From Cardiobacterium hominis (GTDB lineage Bacteria > Pseudomonadota > Gammaproteobacteria > Cardiobacteriales > Cardiobacteriaceae), in NCBI RefSeq assembly GCF_900637305.1, contig NZ_LR134365.1:2038501-2102500 (forward strand): a stretch of DNA of 64,000 bases, in the 5' to 3' direction. This document shows positions 54,690 through 64,000 of the stretch, piece after piece. The notes under the pieces are model-generated. The model had not been told where the DNA came from. It did no database searches and worked only from the letters and a program-made list of their open reading frames with translations. The translations under genes were made by a program, and so were the position numbers. Each line of letters opens with the position of its first letter. Position 1 is the first letter of the stretch.

Positions 54690-55317
54690 CTAAGAGCCGG
54701 TTCGAAATTTTTTGAGTCACAAGCTTAAGAATGCCAAGCATATAAATTGCAAGCTGGTATTGAGCTTTCGCTCGTAGTTCTTCCATAGTCGCCGGTTCTT
54801 CTCCAGCTAGGCAAAACTGCGTTCCACTACACAGCATTTTGGCATCCCCTTGAACTTATGCAGCTAGCTGCATTTGCCTATCTGCACTTCGAACTCCCCC
54901 TGCTCAGCGCTGCACCCCCTTCGGCAAACGGTTTGTCCGTATATCCTATCGCATAACAACATCTTTAATTTCCGTCAGATTTTCCTTGTTCTCTTGCGAC
55001 ATTACCAAAGCACCTACGTGGTCACCTACATCTATTGCGTACGACAAACCCTACGTATATACCGCATATGCTGTTTGATGCAGTACCTTCGTCCATATCA
55101 TAGCCTTTCTCCTGCGCACTGTGCTCCTTTAACGCTTTGTACGTCTATTATCAGGAAGCTCGTCGCGGCTTGACGCTCCGCTTTTTCTCGTGTTGCACTG
55201 ACCAGATTTTTTATACCTGCTCAAGCAGACTGCCACTCTCACGGGGTTCGCTCTAGATAATGTGCGAATGTGTTCGAACTGTTCGCGGTTGATGTTTCTG
55301 GGATATGTTTTTCTCAT
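54690..55317 (-). mobile_element. Decayed IS5-family transposase gene
   Basis: Read on the - strand with shifts of frame, this AT-rich gap carries pieces of an IS5-type transposase: MRKTYPRNINREQFEHIRTL at the 5' end (55317), GLSYAI and GALVM with NKENLTEIKDVVM in the middle (about 54950-55040), and LEKNRRLWKNYERKLNTSLQ with FICLAFLSL near 54720-54790. Stops (several TAG/TGA) and frameshifts separate them, so it is dead. It accounts for the 850-base stretch 54598-55446, in which no working gene is seen. Terminal inverted repeats were not found. Confidence 0.72.
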
Positions 55318-55446
55318 CCGGTTATTTTCTCAATATCTTGCTGAGATTTTGAACAGTCTCTAAGGCGCACCCCGCAACATCCATCGTGCATCGCCCCTGA
55401 AATAACGCTAGAATCCCGCGCTTTCTCCAATACTTCGAGGTAACAC

Positions 55447-58254
55447 ATGAACAACGACGGCATGGCGACCCGCTACCAGCCCGCAGAAATCGAAAACAAA
55501 TGGTACAAAGTCTGGGAAGTGGGCGGACATTTCGCGCCCGCGGGCAGCGGCGAACCCTACGCCATCATGATTCCGCCGCCGAACGTTACCGGCACGCTGC
55601 ACATGGGGCACGCCTTCCAGGACACCATCATGGATGCGCTCATCCGCTACCAGCGCATGAACGGTCGCCGCACCCTGTGGCAGCCGGGCAGCGACCACGC
55701 CGGCATTGCCACGCAGATGGTGGTCGAGCGCCAGCTGAACGCGCAGGGCAAGACGCGGCATGACCTCGGCCGCGAAGCCTTCACCGCCAAAGTCTGGGAA
55801 TGGAAGGCGCAATCCGGCGGACAAATCATGCAGCAGCTGCGCCGCCTCGGCGCCTCGCTTGACTGGACGCGCGAGCGCTTCACCATGGACGACGACCTCT
55901 CGCGCGCGGTGCGCACCCTCTTCGTCCGCCTGCACGAAGACGGCCTCATCTATCGCGGCAAGCGCCTGGTGAACTGGGACCCGGTGCTGAAAACCGCCAT
56001 TTCCGACCTTGAAGTCGAGAACCGCGAAGAAAGCGGCTTCATGTACCACGTGCGTTACCCCTTCGTCGCCGGACAAGGGCTGGACGGCGAATATATGCAC
56101 ATCGCCACCACCCGCCCGGAAACCATCCTCGCCGACGGCGCGCTCGCCGTGCATCCCGATGACGAACGCTACCGCCACCTGCTCGGCAAAATGGTGCACG
56201 TGCCGCTGACTGAGCGCGTTATCCCCATCATCGCTGATGAATACGTCGAAATGGACTTCGGCACCGGCTGCGTGAAAATCACCCCCGCGCACGACTTCAA
56301 CGACTATGCGGTCGGCCAGCGGCACACCATGGAAGTCATCAACCTGATGAACCCGGACGCCACCCTGAACGACAACGTCCCCGCCGCCTATCGCGGCCTT
56401 GACCGCTGGGTGGCGCGCGACAAAATCGTTGCCGACCTTGATGCTGCCGGATTACTGGAAAAAGTAGAACCGCACACCTTGAAACGCCCCTACGGCGACC
56501 GCAGCGGTGTCGTCATCGAACCCTACCTCACCGACCAGTGGTTCGTGGACCTGTCCAGCGCCAAAGGCATGGAAAAACTGACCCGCCCGGCGATTGAGGC
56601 GGTGCGCGGCGGCCGCATCCAGTTCGTGCCGAAAAACTGGGAAAACACCTACTACAACTGGATGGAAAACCTGCAAGACTGGTGTATCTCGCGCCAACTC
56701 TGGTGGGGGCACCGGATACCTGCCTGGTACGACGCGGACGGCAACACCTACGTCGCCGAAAACGAAGCAGCGGCGCGCGCCAAATACCAGTTGCCCGCCG
56801 ACCTGCCGCTCACCCAGGACGAAGACGTGCTGGATACCTGGTTTTCCTCGGCGCTGTGGCCATTTGCGACACAAGGCTGGCCGGACGACACCGCCGACCT
56901 GCGCGACTTCTACCCCGGCAACGTCCTCGTTACCGGTTTTGACATCATCTTCTTCTGGGTGGCGCGCATGGTCTTGATGGGACTGTACTGCATGGACGGC
57001 GCGGTGCCGTTCAAAGAAGTCTATATCCACGGCCTCGTGCGCGACAGCGAAGGACAGAAAATGTCCAAATCCAAAGGAAACGTGCTCGACCCACTCGACA
57101 TCATCGACGGCATCGACCTCGAAAACCTCGTCGCCAAACGCACCAGTGGCATGATGCAGCCACAAAAAGCAGCAAAAATCGAAGCACAAACGCGCAAAGA
57201 ATTTCCCGACGGCATCGCCGCGCACGGCACCGACGCGCTGCGCTTCACCTTCGCCGCGCAGGCAACGATGGGGCGCGACGTCGTCTTTGACCTCAAGCGC
57301 GTCGAAGGCTACCGCAACTTCTGCAACAAACTGTGGAATGCTGCCCGCTTCGTCCTCATGCAAACTGACGGGCAGACCATCACCGCCGCGCCCTTTGCCG
57401 AAAAAAGCGCCGCCGACCGCTGGATCTACGGCGCGCTTGACCGCACCACCGCCGCCGTGCGCGAAGCCTTTGCCACCTACCGCTTCGACTTCGCCGCGCA
57501 GGCGGTGTACGAATTCCTCTGGAACCAGTACTGCGACTGGTATCTGGAGCTGGTCAAACCCGTGCTTGCCAAGAACAATCCCGATGAAGCCGAAAAAGCG
57601 CGCACCCGCCACACCCTGCTCGACGTCCTCGAACAAACCCTGCGCCTCATCCACCCGCTGATGCCGTTCATCAGCGAAGAAATCTGGCAACAAACCGCGC
57701 CTGCACTCGGCAACAGCGGCGACACCATCATGAGCCAGCCCTACCCGCAGGCGACAAACGGCAGCGACCCAGCAGCCGACGCCGAAATCTACTGGCTGCA
57801 ACAAACCCTGCTCGGCGTGCGCAAAATCCGCGCCGACATGAACATCGCCCCCGGCAAAGCCCTGCCGTTGCTCATCAGCGGCCAGGACGAAAGCGCCGCA
57901 CGCCATCTCGCCCAACAAGAGCGCTGCCTGCTGGCGCTGGGGCGCCTCGAAAACGTGCGCGTCCTTGCCAAAGATGAGGCCGAACCCGAAGCCGCCGCCT
58001 TCATGGTTGATGGCGCGAAAAACATGATTCCGCTCGCCGGCCTCATCGACAAAGACGCCGAACTGGCGCGGCTTGACAAAGAAATCGACAAACTGGCGAA
58101 AAACATCGCCCGCCTGCAAGGCCAACTCGGCAACGAACGCTTCACCGCCAAAGCGCCGCCGGAGCTGGTCGCGCAAACCCGCGCGCTGCTCTCCGCCGAC
58201 GAAGAAACCGTCGCCGCGCTCAAAACCCAGCGGGAAAAAGTCGCCGCGATGTAA
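55447..58254 (+). CDS. valS: Valyl-tRNA synthetase
   Basis: A 935-residue class I synthetase. The HIGH motif is [13 protein letters not shown] and KMSKS is [13 protein letters not shown]. The editing domain includes [19 protein letters not shown]. The C-terminal end is the tRNA-binding coiled coil ([20 protein letters not shown]). [19 protein letters not shown] is the N-terminus; the ATG four codons earlier (55447) has GAGG at proper spacing and is chosen. It stands alone; a MITE follows 20 bases after its stop. Confidence 0.97.
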   Translation: MNNDGMATRYQPAEIENKWYKVWEVGGHFAPAGSGEPYAIMIPPPNVTGTLHMGHAFQDTIMDALIRYQRMNGRRTLWQPGSDHAGIATQMVVERQLNAQGKTRHDLGREAFTAKVWEWKAQSGGQIMQQLRRLGASLDWTRERFTMDDDLSRAVRTLFVRLHEDGLIYRGKRLVNWDPVLKTAISDLEVENREESGFMYHVRYPFVAGQGLDGEYMHIATTRPETILADGALAVHPDDERYRHLLGKMVHVPLTERVIPIIADEYVEMDFGTGCVKITPAHDFNDYAVGQRHTMEVINLMNPDATLNDNVPAAYRGLDRWVARDKIVADLDAAGLLEKVEPHTLKRPYGDRSGVVIEPYLTDQWFVDLSSAKGMEKLTRPAIEAVRGGRIQFVPKNWENTYYNWMENLQDWCISRQLWWGHRIPAWYDADGNTYVAENEAAARAKYQLPADLPLTQDEDVLDTWFSSALWPFATQGWPDDTADLRDFYPGNVLVTGFDIIFFWVARMVLMGLYCMDGAVPFKEVYIHGLVRDSEGQKMSKSKGNVLDPLDIIDGIDLENLVAKRTSGMMQPQKAAKIEAQTRKEFPDGIAAHGTDALRFTFAAQATMGRDVVFDLKRVEGYRNFCNKLWNAARFVLMQTDGQTITAAPFAEKSAADRWIYGALDRTTAAVREAFATYRFDFAAQAVYEFLWNQYCDWYLELVKPVLAKNNPDEAEKARTRHTLLDVLEQTLRLIHPLMPFISEEIWQQTAPALGNSGDTIMSQPYPQATNGSDPAADAEIYWLQQTLLGVRKIRADMNIAPGKALPLLISGQDESAARHLAQQERCLLALGRLENVRVLAKDEAEPEAAAFMVDGAKNMIPLAGLIDKDAELARLDKEIDKLAKNIARLQGQLGNERFTAKAPPELVAQTRALLSADEETVAALKTQREKVAAM

Positions 58255-58273
58255 AAAACGCCCGTGACGGACG

Positions 58274-58503
58274 TATAGCAATCCACATAAAGTTTCAGTC
58301 CAGGCGCGCCGCTGAAAACACCATAGGGTGCGCACGACTCTGCTCCGGCCGCCCCTGGCGGGTAACAAATCCGTCAGGGGCGTTTTGGGTGCGCTTCGGT
58401 ACACTGTTGCGAAAATATTTGTTTCGAATCAATGGAGTGCCAAGTCGCACTCTATAATCCCCGGAAGCGAAACACCGCATGAGGTTCGCGGAAGATTGCT
58501 ATA
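58274..58503. mobile_element. MITE-like element, copy 3 (230 bp)
   Basis: Begins TATAGCAATCCACATAAAGT and ends, on the other strand, TATAGCAATCTTCCGCGAAC; the first ten bases are identical. The left end matches that at 27061 at 18 of 24 positions. It contains CATAGGGTGCGC and a hairpin (GCCCCTGGCGGGTAACAAAT with CCGTCAGGGGC). No ORF is supported. The remaining bases to 58591 hold nothing recognisable. Confidence 0.7.
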
Positions 58504-58591
58504 CCCGCGTCCGCTGCAGGACTAAAACTGCCATACATTTCTCTCGTCGTATCTTTGGCGGCTGCTTCACGCCGCATCTTCTCGCAGCGAC

Positions 58592-59869
58592 TTATGCCAA
58601 CAACTGCCGGTTTTCCTGCCAGATATGGTTCAAATGCTGCTGCACCTCGCGTACCGTGCTTTTTTTCACGCCGAGGGCGAGCGCGGTAGCACCGAAAGTC
58701 GCGGCGGTGTCGGCAATCTGCTGGATGATTTTTTGTGCTTCCGGCCAGCGCGGAAATCCGGCGTGGGCGGCGAGCTGTTGCATGGTTTTCAGCGGCGGTG
58801 CTTTGCCGTAGCCACCGAACGCGGTCATGTGTTCGCCGCGCGGGTGCGGGCTGAAAGTGGCGTCGTAGAACGGCGCCGGTTGCCAGTCGCCGCGGTCGTC
58901 TTGCAGGAACGCCCAGTTTTTGCCGTGGTCGTCGTGATTGGCAAGGAGCAGATTGAAGATGGCGCGCGCGAACTGGAGCCGCCCGATGGCAGGTGCGCGG
59001 CAGAGTTGCTTGCTCATTTTTAGCAGGTCGCTGTAATCGAGGCTGGGCAGGCGGTAATCGGCATGAAGCAAGCCGCTGGCGCTGTGTAGGTGATAGCGGC
59101 CTTGCGCTGTGCAATCGAAGCGCTTGAGGGCGAGCCAGCGCTTGGCGCCGCTTTTCGCCGGTGCGTCCAGCAGGCGCCAGGCGCAGGGTTGCAGCCCGGC
59201 GCGTTCGGCCAGTTGCAGGTAGGCGGCTTCGCACAGCCCTTCTTCATGGCCAAGCGGCGGCAGGTGGCGCGAAGTGTATTTGACGAGCCAGGCTTCATCG
59301 CCCGGCTGCGCGACGGTGCGGCAATGACGCGGCTCGTCCGGCGCCATCCAGATTTGCGCTTTCGGACGCGCGCCGCCGGAGCTGCCGACGCGGATGAGTT
59401 CTTGCAGCACGTCTTCCGTCTGCCCGTCAAACACCGCCTGCGCGGCAAGACCCAGCGCGGCGTAATCGCGGTTTTCCGGCGGCGCCTGCGGTTGCCACAG
59501 CGGCTCGAAGCCAAGCGCCCCCATGCCGCGGTCGCCAATAAAGGCGAGGCGGTCAAGCGCGGTCACTTGCGCGGGCAGGATGCCCTGTTGGCGGAAATGG
59601 CGGTCTTGCAGGAGCATGCCCCAGCCGTCCGGCAGACAGTCGGCAAATACCCCATGCAGACCGTGCGGCAAACCGCGCGCCGCCAGTTGCACGCTGCCGT
59701 CAGCGCGCAGATGGTAGGGCGAGAGGTTGCCGTACTGTTGCAGATAGGCCGCGTCATAGGCGAAGTACACGCCGTCGCGGTTTTGCGCCAACGTGCCGAC
59801 CGCAACCTTGCGCCCGTCGGCGAGGATGCGGCTAACGGCAAGGCGGCGCGTGGCTTCATAAGGGGTCAT
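58592..59869 (-). CDS. hipA: HipA-family serine/threonine kinase toxin
   Basis: A 425-residue protein. HipA_N (GRKVAVGTLAQNRDGVYFAY) is followed by the kinase: the Gly-rich loop RVGSSGGARPKAQIW, Lys in WLVKYTS, KRFDCTAQGRYHLHSASGLL, the catalytic FNLLLANHDDHGKNWAFL (HxD...N) and YDATFSP in place of DFG. HipA proteins phosphorylate translation factors or tRNA synthetases and slow growth unless bound by HipB. Its start lies inside the hipB end (overlap 14 bases), so both are made together. Confidence 0.9.
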   Translation of the reverse strand: MTPYEATRRLAVSRILADGRKVAVGTLAQNRDGVYFAYDAAYLQQYGNLSPYHLRADGSVQLAARGLPHGLHGVFADCLPDGWGMLLQDRHFRQQGILPAQVTALDRLAFIGDRGMGALGFEPLWQPQAPPENRDYAALGLAAQAVFDGQTEDVLQELIRVGSSGGARPKAQIWMAPDEPRHCRTVAQPGDEAWLVKYTSRHLPPLGHEEGLCEAAYLQLAERAGLQPCAWRLLDAPAKSGAKRWLALKRFDCTAQGRYHLHSASGLLHADYRLPSLDYSDLLKMSKQLCRAPAIGRLQFARAIFNLLLANHDDHGKNWAFLQDDRGDWQPAPFYDATFSPHPRGEHMTAFGGYGKAPPLKTMQQLAAHAGFPRWPEAQKIIQQIADTAATFGATALALGVKKSTVREVQQHLNHIWQENRQLLA

Positions 59870-60143
59870 TGAGCACGTCCTCGATACTTTGCGGGGCAAG
59901 GCGCGCCGCACCGGTGGTGAGTACATACAGCGCCTGCAAGTCGTCCAGGCTTTGCCAGAGCAGGAGAAACTGGCGCAGCGAAATCTGCCCGGTCAGCTCA
60001 AATTTTTTGATGGTCGCCGCCGGAACGCCACTGCGCTCGGCAAGCTGCTCGCGCGAATAACCGCGTACCTTGCGCCGCCGACGCAAATGGGCGGCGAGTG
60101 CGCTTTGTACATCGCCTTCGTCCAGGAGAGAAATGGATACCAT
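59856..60143 (-). CDS. hipB: HipB-type XRE antitoxin/repressor
   Basis: A 95-residue helix-turn-helix protein: LAAHLRRRRKVRGYSREQLA, ERSGVPAATIKKFELTGQIS, LRQFLLLWQSL. It would bind HipA and repress the operon. ATG 60143 is chosen; an in-frame TTG six codons upstream is possible. No good Shine-Dalgarno is seen, so translation may be weak. An inverted repeat that begins in the ATG and covers the -10 box is the likely operator. Confidence 0.87.
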   Translation of the reverse strand: MVSISLLDEGDVQSALAAHLRRRRKVRGYSREQLAERSGVPAATIKKFELTGQISLRQFLLLWQSLDDLQALYVLTTGAARLAPQSIEDVLNDPL

Positions 60144-60188
60144 AGTGTCTAAAATCGGCAAAAATGTCGTGTTTTGGACACTATTATA
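60143..60188 (-). promoter_or_regulatory. hipBA promoter with operator palindrome
   Basis: TAGTGTCTAAAA at 60143-60154 and TTTTGGACACTA at 60172-60183 are inverted repeats (11 of 12) separated by 17 bases. The -10 TATAAT (- strand, 60188-60183) abuts the upstream arm. Binding of HipB here would block the promoter and the start codon. Confidence 0.75.
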
Positions 60189-60299
60189 TCCAATTTGGGC
60201 GAGCGGCGTGCGGTTAGTCTGCGCTTATATAGCGCTCATCCGACTTGTGTTTAGGCGGTATCGTTGTGTGCTTTCGTGATGCGTCCAACCAGCGCAGCG

Positions 60300-62219
60300 C
60301 TATGCCTGCAACACAGCCTCTCCGCTGAAGGCGTCGAGGTTGTCGGCGTGGTCGCCGTTGGTTTCGATCCAGGCGCGGCGGTCGGCGGCGCGTTTGTCGG
60401 CAAGCAGCATGTCAAGCAGGGCATCGGCCTGCATGGCGTCGTGGTAGGTGAGTTGTACGAGGCGGCGCGTGTCCGGGTTCATCGTGGTTTCGCGCAGCTG
60501 CGGCGGGTTCATTTCGCCCAAGCCTTTGAAGCGGGTGACGTTGATTTTGCCGTGATAGCCGTCGCGGCGGATGGTGGCGATCGCGGTGTCACGTTCGCCT
60601 TCGTCCAGCGCGTATTCGATGCGTTTGCCGGCGTCGATGCGGTAGAGCGGCGGCATGGCGACGTATAGGTGCCCGGCTTTGACCAGTGCCGGGAAGTGTT
60701 TGACCATCAGCGCGCAGATGAGGGTGGCGATGTGCAGGCCGTCCGAGTCGGCGTCCGCCAGGATGCAGATTTTGCCGTAGCGCAGGCCGCTCAGGTCGTC
60801 GCTCGCCGGGTCGATGCCGATGGCGACGGCGATGTCGTGGATTTCTTGTGAGCTCATGACCACGGCGGAGTCGTCTTCCCAGGTGTTTTTGATTTTGCCG
60901 CGCAGCGGCATGATGGCCTGGTTTTGTCGGTCGCGTGCTTGTTTGGCCGAGCCGCCGGCACTGTCGCCTTCGACTAGAAACAGTTCGGTGAGGCGGGTGT
61001 CCTGGCTGATGCAGTCGGCGAGTTTGCCGGGTAGCGCCGGACCGCTGGTGGCGCGTTTGCGCGTAACTTGTTTGTTGTGGTTGAGGCGTTTTTGTGCGTG
61101 GCTGATGGCTAGCGCGGCGAGCGCTTCGCCGATGTCGGCGTGTTTGTTGAGGTAGAGGCCGAATTGGTCTTTGCTGATGCCCGCTACCCAGGCGGCGCAC
61201 TGGCGCGAGGTGAGGCGTTCTTTGGTTTGGCTGGAGAATTGCGGTTCGGGGATTTTGACGGAGAGGACGTACTGGCAGCCTTCCCAGATGTCTTCCGGCG
61301 CGAGTTTGACGCCGCGCGGCAGGAGATCACGAAATTCGCAGAATTCGCGCAGCGCTTCGACGAGGCCGGTGCGCAGGCCGTTCACGTGTGTGCCGCCGCC
61401 GGTGGTGGGGATGAGGTTGGCGTAGCTTTCGTAGGTGCCGTTCGCGCCCGCGCTTTCGCTCCAGGTGAGGGCGAGGTCGATTTGGCCTTCGTCGTCGTGA
61501 TGGCTCAAGGTGTAGGGTTCAGCGGGCAGGGTGTCGTCGCCGGTTTGTTCGCGCAGGTAGGCGGTGAGGCCGTCCTGGTAGCACCATTCGTCGTGTTCGC
61601 CGCTGATTTGGTTGTCAAAGCTGATGTGCAGTCCGGCGCAGAGCACGGCTTTGGCTTTCAGCGTTTGTTTGAGGCGGGCGACGGCGTAGTGCGGGGTATC
61701 GAAGTAGCTTTCATCGACCCAGAAGCGCACGGTGGTGCCGTGGCGGCGTTTGCCAATGGTTTCCACCACGGTGAGCGGTTCGACGACGTCGCCATGCGCG
61801 CAGGCAAGGCGGTAAAGGTTGCCGTCGCGCGCGATTTCGACTTCGAGGCGGGTGGAGAGGGCATTGACGACGGAGACGCCGACGCCGTGCAGGCCGCCGG
61901 AGAAGTTGTAATTTTTGCGGCTGAATTTGCCGCCCGCGTGCAGGCGGGTGAGGATGAGTTCAACGCCGCTGACGCCTTCTTCCGGATGGATATCAACCGG
62001 CATGCCGCGGCCGTCGTCGCTGACGGAAAGCGAGCCGTCGGCGTGCAGGGTAACGCGGATGGTGGTGGCGTATCCGGCAAGTGCTTCATCGACGCTGTTG
62101 TCGATGACTTCCTGCGCGAGGTGGTTGGGGCGGGTGGTGTCGGTGTACATGCCCGGTCGGCGACGGACGGGGTCAAGGCCTTTTAATACGTCGATGTCGG
62201 CGGCGCGGTAGTTATTCAT
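60300..62219 (-). CDS. parE: DNA topoisomerase IV subunit B
   Basis: A 639-residue GHKL ATPase/Toprim protein that, with ParC, unlinks daughter chromosomes. NSVDEALAGYA, SDDGRGMPVDIHPEEG and GGLHGVGVSVVNAL make the ATP site; LVEGDSAGGSAKQARDR and DADSDGLHIATL are the Toprim and metal motifs. The length and the RYRAADID-like start favour ParE over GyrB (about 800 residues). The start at 62219 has GGAG at seven bases; the frame upstream is non-homologous. The gene ends in TAG. Confidence 0.95.
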   Translation of the reverse strand: MNNYRAADIDVLKGLDPVRRRPGMYTDTTRPNHLAQEVIDNSVDEALAGYATTIRVTLHADGSLSVSDDGRGMPVDIHPEEGVSGVELILTRLHAGGKFSRKNYNFSGGLHGVGVSVVNALSTRLEVEIARDGNLYRLACAHGDVVEPLTVVETIGKRRHGTTVRFWVDESYFDTPHYAVARLKQTLKAKAVLCAGLHISFDNQISGEHDEWCYQDGLTAYLREQTGDDTLPAEPYTLSHHDDEGQIDLALTWSESAGANGTYESYANLIPTTGGGTHVNGLRTGLVEALREFCEFRDLLPRGVKLAPEDIWEGCQYVLSVKIPEPQFSSQTKERLTSRQCAAWVAGISKDQFGLYLNKHADIGEALAALAISHAQKRLNHNKQVTRKRATSGPALPGKLADCISQDTRLTELFLVEGDSAGGSAKQARDRQNQAIMPLRGKIKNTWEDDSAVVMSSQEIHDIAVAIGIDPASDDLSGLRYGKICILADADSDGLHIATLICALMVKHFPALVKAGHLYVAMPPLYRIDAGKRIEYALDEGERDTAIATIRRDGYHGKINVTRFKGLGEMNPPQLRETTMNPDTRRLVQLTYHDAMQADALLDMLLADKRAADRRAWIETNGDHADNLDAFSGEAVLQA

Positions 62220-62268
62220 GCGAGGCTCCGGTGTGAGGTTCATAGCTGCGTAAGATTGTGAATGAACA

Positions 62269-62293
62269 AGAAATGCCCCATAAGGGGCATTAT
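62269..62293 (-). terminator. Hairpin between pilU and parE
   Basis: AATGCCCC pairs with GGGGCATT around TTAT (- strand), followed by TCTTGTT. It separates pilU from parE. A second C/G-rich hairpin with CTCTCCC and GGGAGAG lies at 62353-62371. Confidence 0.75.
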
Positions 62294-62386
62294 TCTTGGA
62301 CAAATTTCTGTAGGTGCGTGATTTTAGCAGCAATATCGCCCTCACCCCAACCCCTCTCCCAAAGGGAGAGGGGCTTAATTGAGGCA

Positions 62387-63685
62387 TTACAGCTTGCCTT
62401 CTTTGCGTAGGCGTTCGCGTTCTTCGCGGTCTTTGCGCATGAGTTCGCGCGAGAGCGCGTCGTCGCTTTTGACGCTGAAGATTTCGCCGCGTGATTGCAT
62501 TTCCGGCGGCAGACGGCGGTTGGACTGGGCACGGATGCGGATGCGGAAGTTGTTTTCGGATTCGACGTAGTTGATGGCGTCCTGGAAGGAGATAACGCCC
62601 GATTCGTACAGCTCGAAGATGCTGTGGTCGAAGGTAAAGACGCCTTCCGCCGGGTTGCCGCGTTCCATCGCCTCGGGAATGGAGCCGAGGTCGCCTTCGG
62701 AGATGAGGTGGCTGATGTACGGGGTGTTCATCATCATTTCCATGGCGACTATCCGGCCGGGGCGGTCAGAGCGCGGAAGGAGGCGCTGGGTGATGAGGCA
62801 GTGCAGGTTTTCTGCAAGTTCCGGCTGGATTTGGTGGCGCTGCTCACGCGGGAAGAAGTTGTAAATCCGCTCCAGCGCTTGTACGGAGTTGGTGGCGTGC
62901 AGGGTCGCGAGACACAGGTGACCGGTTTCGGCGAAGTGCATCGCGTATTGCATGGTATCCACATCCCGGATTTCCCCGATGAGGATGACGTCCGGCGCCT
63001 GACGCAGTGAGTTTTTCAACGCGGTGCCGTAGGAGGCGGTGTCAATGCCGACTTCACGCTGGATGACCACGGATTTTTTCGGCTTGTGCACGAATTCGAT
63101 CGGGTCTTCGACGGTGATGATGTGGTTGCTGGAGTTTTCGTTGCGGTGATCGATCATCGAAGCCAGCGTGGTGGATTTACCGTTACCGGTCGCCCCGATG
63201 ACGATAACCAGACCGCGTTTGACCATGGAGATTTTTTTCAGAATGTCCGGTACCGGCAATTCGAGGTCGTCCAGTTTCGGAATCATCGCCGGAATCAGAC
63301 GTAGCACGAGGCCGGGAACGTTTTTCTGCAGGTAAACGTTGACCCGCAGGTAGGTAACGTTCGGCACTTCCACCATCATGTTCAGTTCGTGGTTGCGCAG
63401 GAATTCGCGGAAGGCTTCCGGACGCGAGATGACCTCAATCAGGTTATAGACGTCGCCCTCTTCCATGTATTTTTTGGTGTAGTTGAGCTGGCCGTCGGTT
63501 TTGATGCTGATGTAGTTCTCGGAGTTGATGAAGATATCCGACGCTTTTTTCTCGGCGGCGTGCGCCACCAGTTTGTCGAACATCGGCCGCAGTTCTTCGC
63601 GCGCCATGCTGGTTTTTTTCTGGGCGATTTCGTCGCGGCTGATCGGGGTGAGATCAAGGGCGGTATCAAGGGTTGCGTGTTCCAT
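62387..63685 (-). CDS. pilU: Type IV pilus retraction-associated ATPase PilU
   Basis: A 432-residue PilT/VirB11-type ATPase. Walker A is VIGATGNGKSTTLASMIDHR, the Asp box VEDPIEFVH, Walker B PDVILIGEIRD and the His box GHLCLATLHATNS. The C-terminal extension with RSRGE-like charged tail and its place directly after pilT mark it as PilU, which boosts PilT-driven pilus retraction for twitching and DNA uptake. The N-terminus has about 25 extra residues. GGAG precedes the ATG. Confidence 0.93.
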   Translation of the reverse strand: MEHATLDTALDLTPISRDEIAQKKTSMAREELRPMFDKLVAHAAEKKASDIFINSENYISIKTDGQLNYTKKYMEEGDVYNLIEVISRPEAFREFLRNHELNMMVEVPNVTYLRVNVYLQKNVPGLVLRLIPAMIPKLDDLELPVPDILKKISMVKRGLVIVIGATGNGKSTTLASMIDHRNENSSNHIITVEDPIEFVHKPKKSVVIQREVGIDTASYGTALKNSLRQAPDVILIGEIRDVDTMQYAMHFAETGHLCLATLHATNSVQALERIYNFFPREQRHQIQPELAENLHCLITQRLLPRSDRPGRIVAMEMMMNTPYISHLISEGDLGSIPEAMERGNPAEGVFTFDHSIFELYESGVISFQDAINYVESENNFRIRIRAQSNRRLPPEMQSRGEIFSVKSDDALSRELMRKDREERERLRKEGKL

Positions 63686-63700
63686 GTTTCAACTCCGTGG

Positions 63701-64000
63701 TTAGCCGTGCAGGAAGAGGGTTTTGTCGTGCGCTTTCGAGGCGGCGGTTTGCCGGTCGATGAGGCCTTGTGACACCAGTTTTTGCAGGCATTGGTCAAGG
63801 GTTTGCATGCCGTATTGCGCACCGGTTTGGATGGAGGAATAGATTTGCGCGATTTTGTCTTCGCGGATGAGGTTTTTCACCGCTGAAGTGGCGACGAGGA
63901 TTTCGTGCGCAGCGATACGGCCGCCGGCGATTTTCTTCAAAAGCGTTTGCGCGATAACTGCCCGCAGTGATTCGGAGAGCATGGAGCGTACCAGTTGTTT
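63701..64000 (-). CDS. pilT: Type IV pilus retraction ATPase PilT, C-terminal end (partial)
   Basis: The frame enters from beyond the window on the - strand and ends at 63701, 15 bases before pilU. SLRAVIAQTLLKKIAGGRIA, AHEILVATSAVKNLIREDKI and AQIYSSIQTGAQYGMQTLDQ, with the C-terminal LxxLV helix, are the PilT end, including the AIRNLIRE-like region needed for retraction. Only about 100 residues are seen. The internal ATG at 63982 is not the start. Confidence 0.95.
   Translation of the reverse strand, partial: KQLVRSMLSESLRAVIAQTLLKKIAGGRIAAHEILVATSAVKNLIREDKIAQIYSSIQTGAQYGMQTLDQCLQKLVSQGLIDRQTAASKAHDKTLFLHG

Noticed and set aside
54595-54837. 80-codon ORF on the - strand after the immunity-like gene
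   Set aside because: It is an out-of-frame reading of the decayed IS5 transposase tail; the neighbouring frame gives RRLWKNYERKLNTSLQFICL, the real homology.
56452-58404. 650-codon ORF antisense to valS
   Set aside because: Same cause; valS is fully conserved on the + strand.
58452-58591. Short ORFs between the 58 kb MITE and hipA
   Set aside because: No ribosome-binding site, no homology and overlap with the repeat element.

Overview
The window reads as a chromosome segment of a GC-rich, type IV-piliated gammaproteobacterium. The chain rlmN-pilF-rodZ-hisS-yfgM-bamB-der, the pilT-pilU pair, hpf, rsmI/yraN, clpB and parE are all gammaproteobacterial. Small Neisseriaceae-like features (DNA-uptake words inside one gene, a MITE that recalls neisserial elements) would fit an oral or mucosal organism such as a member of Cardiobacteriaceae. 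That placement is inference; no rRNA is present to settle it.

Layout. 1-6.3 kb: 3' part of glmS, a large TPR-repeat protein, a YeiH-type exporter and apbE. 6.4-12.5 kb: a surface-protein region with a broken outer-membrane protein gene, an HMP/NMT1-type binding protein, a three-barrel TbpB-like lipoprotein gene that has an amber stop and no start codon, and small lipoproteins. 12.5-27 kb: housekeeping (MFS carrier, solA, der, bamB, yfgM, hisS, rodZ, pilF, rlmN, ndk, murU-amgK-dsbA, hemB). 27.06-29.25 kb: an AT-rich island with a DarT-like ADP-ribosyltransferase and a NADAR antitoxin fused to a VOC domain, flanked by two different repeat elements. 29.3-34.9 kb: aroE, apbC, a small secreted protein, dcd, ppa and a prolyl oligopeptidase. 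35.1-41.7 kb: a Wadjet anti-plasmid locus (jetA, truncated jetB, jetC remnant, jetD) in which a MmeI-family restriction-modification gene has replaced the end of jetB and most of jetC. 41.8-52.8 kb: queA, cmoM, an OmpA-like protein, an SPFH protein, a DUF819 carrier, a ClbS-like gene with an amber stop, hpf, yraN, rsmI and clpB. 52.9-55.4 kb: an AT-rich secreted toxin-like/immunity-like pair and a decayed IS5-family transposase. 55.4-64 kb: valS, a MITE, hipBA, parE, pilU and the 3' part of pilT.

Functional themes. The core genes cover envelope building (glmS, murU-amgK recycling, bamB, rodZ, OmpA-like), type IV pili (pilF, pilT, pilU), translation (hisS, valS, queA, cmoM, rlmN, rsmI, hpf, der) and nucleotide supply (ndk, dcd, ppa). 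The accessory DNA is mainly conflict systems: DarT/NADAR, Wadjet overwritten by MmeI, a toxin/immunity pair and hipBA. Three otherwise open genes are each interrupted by a single in-frame TAG. Several families of small inverted-repeat elements lie between genes.
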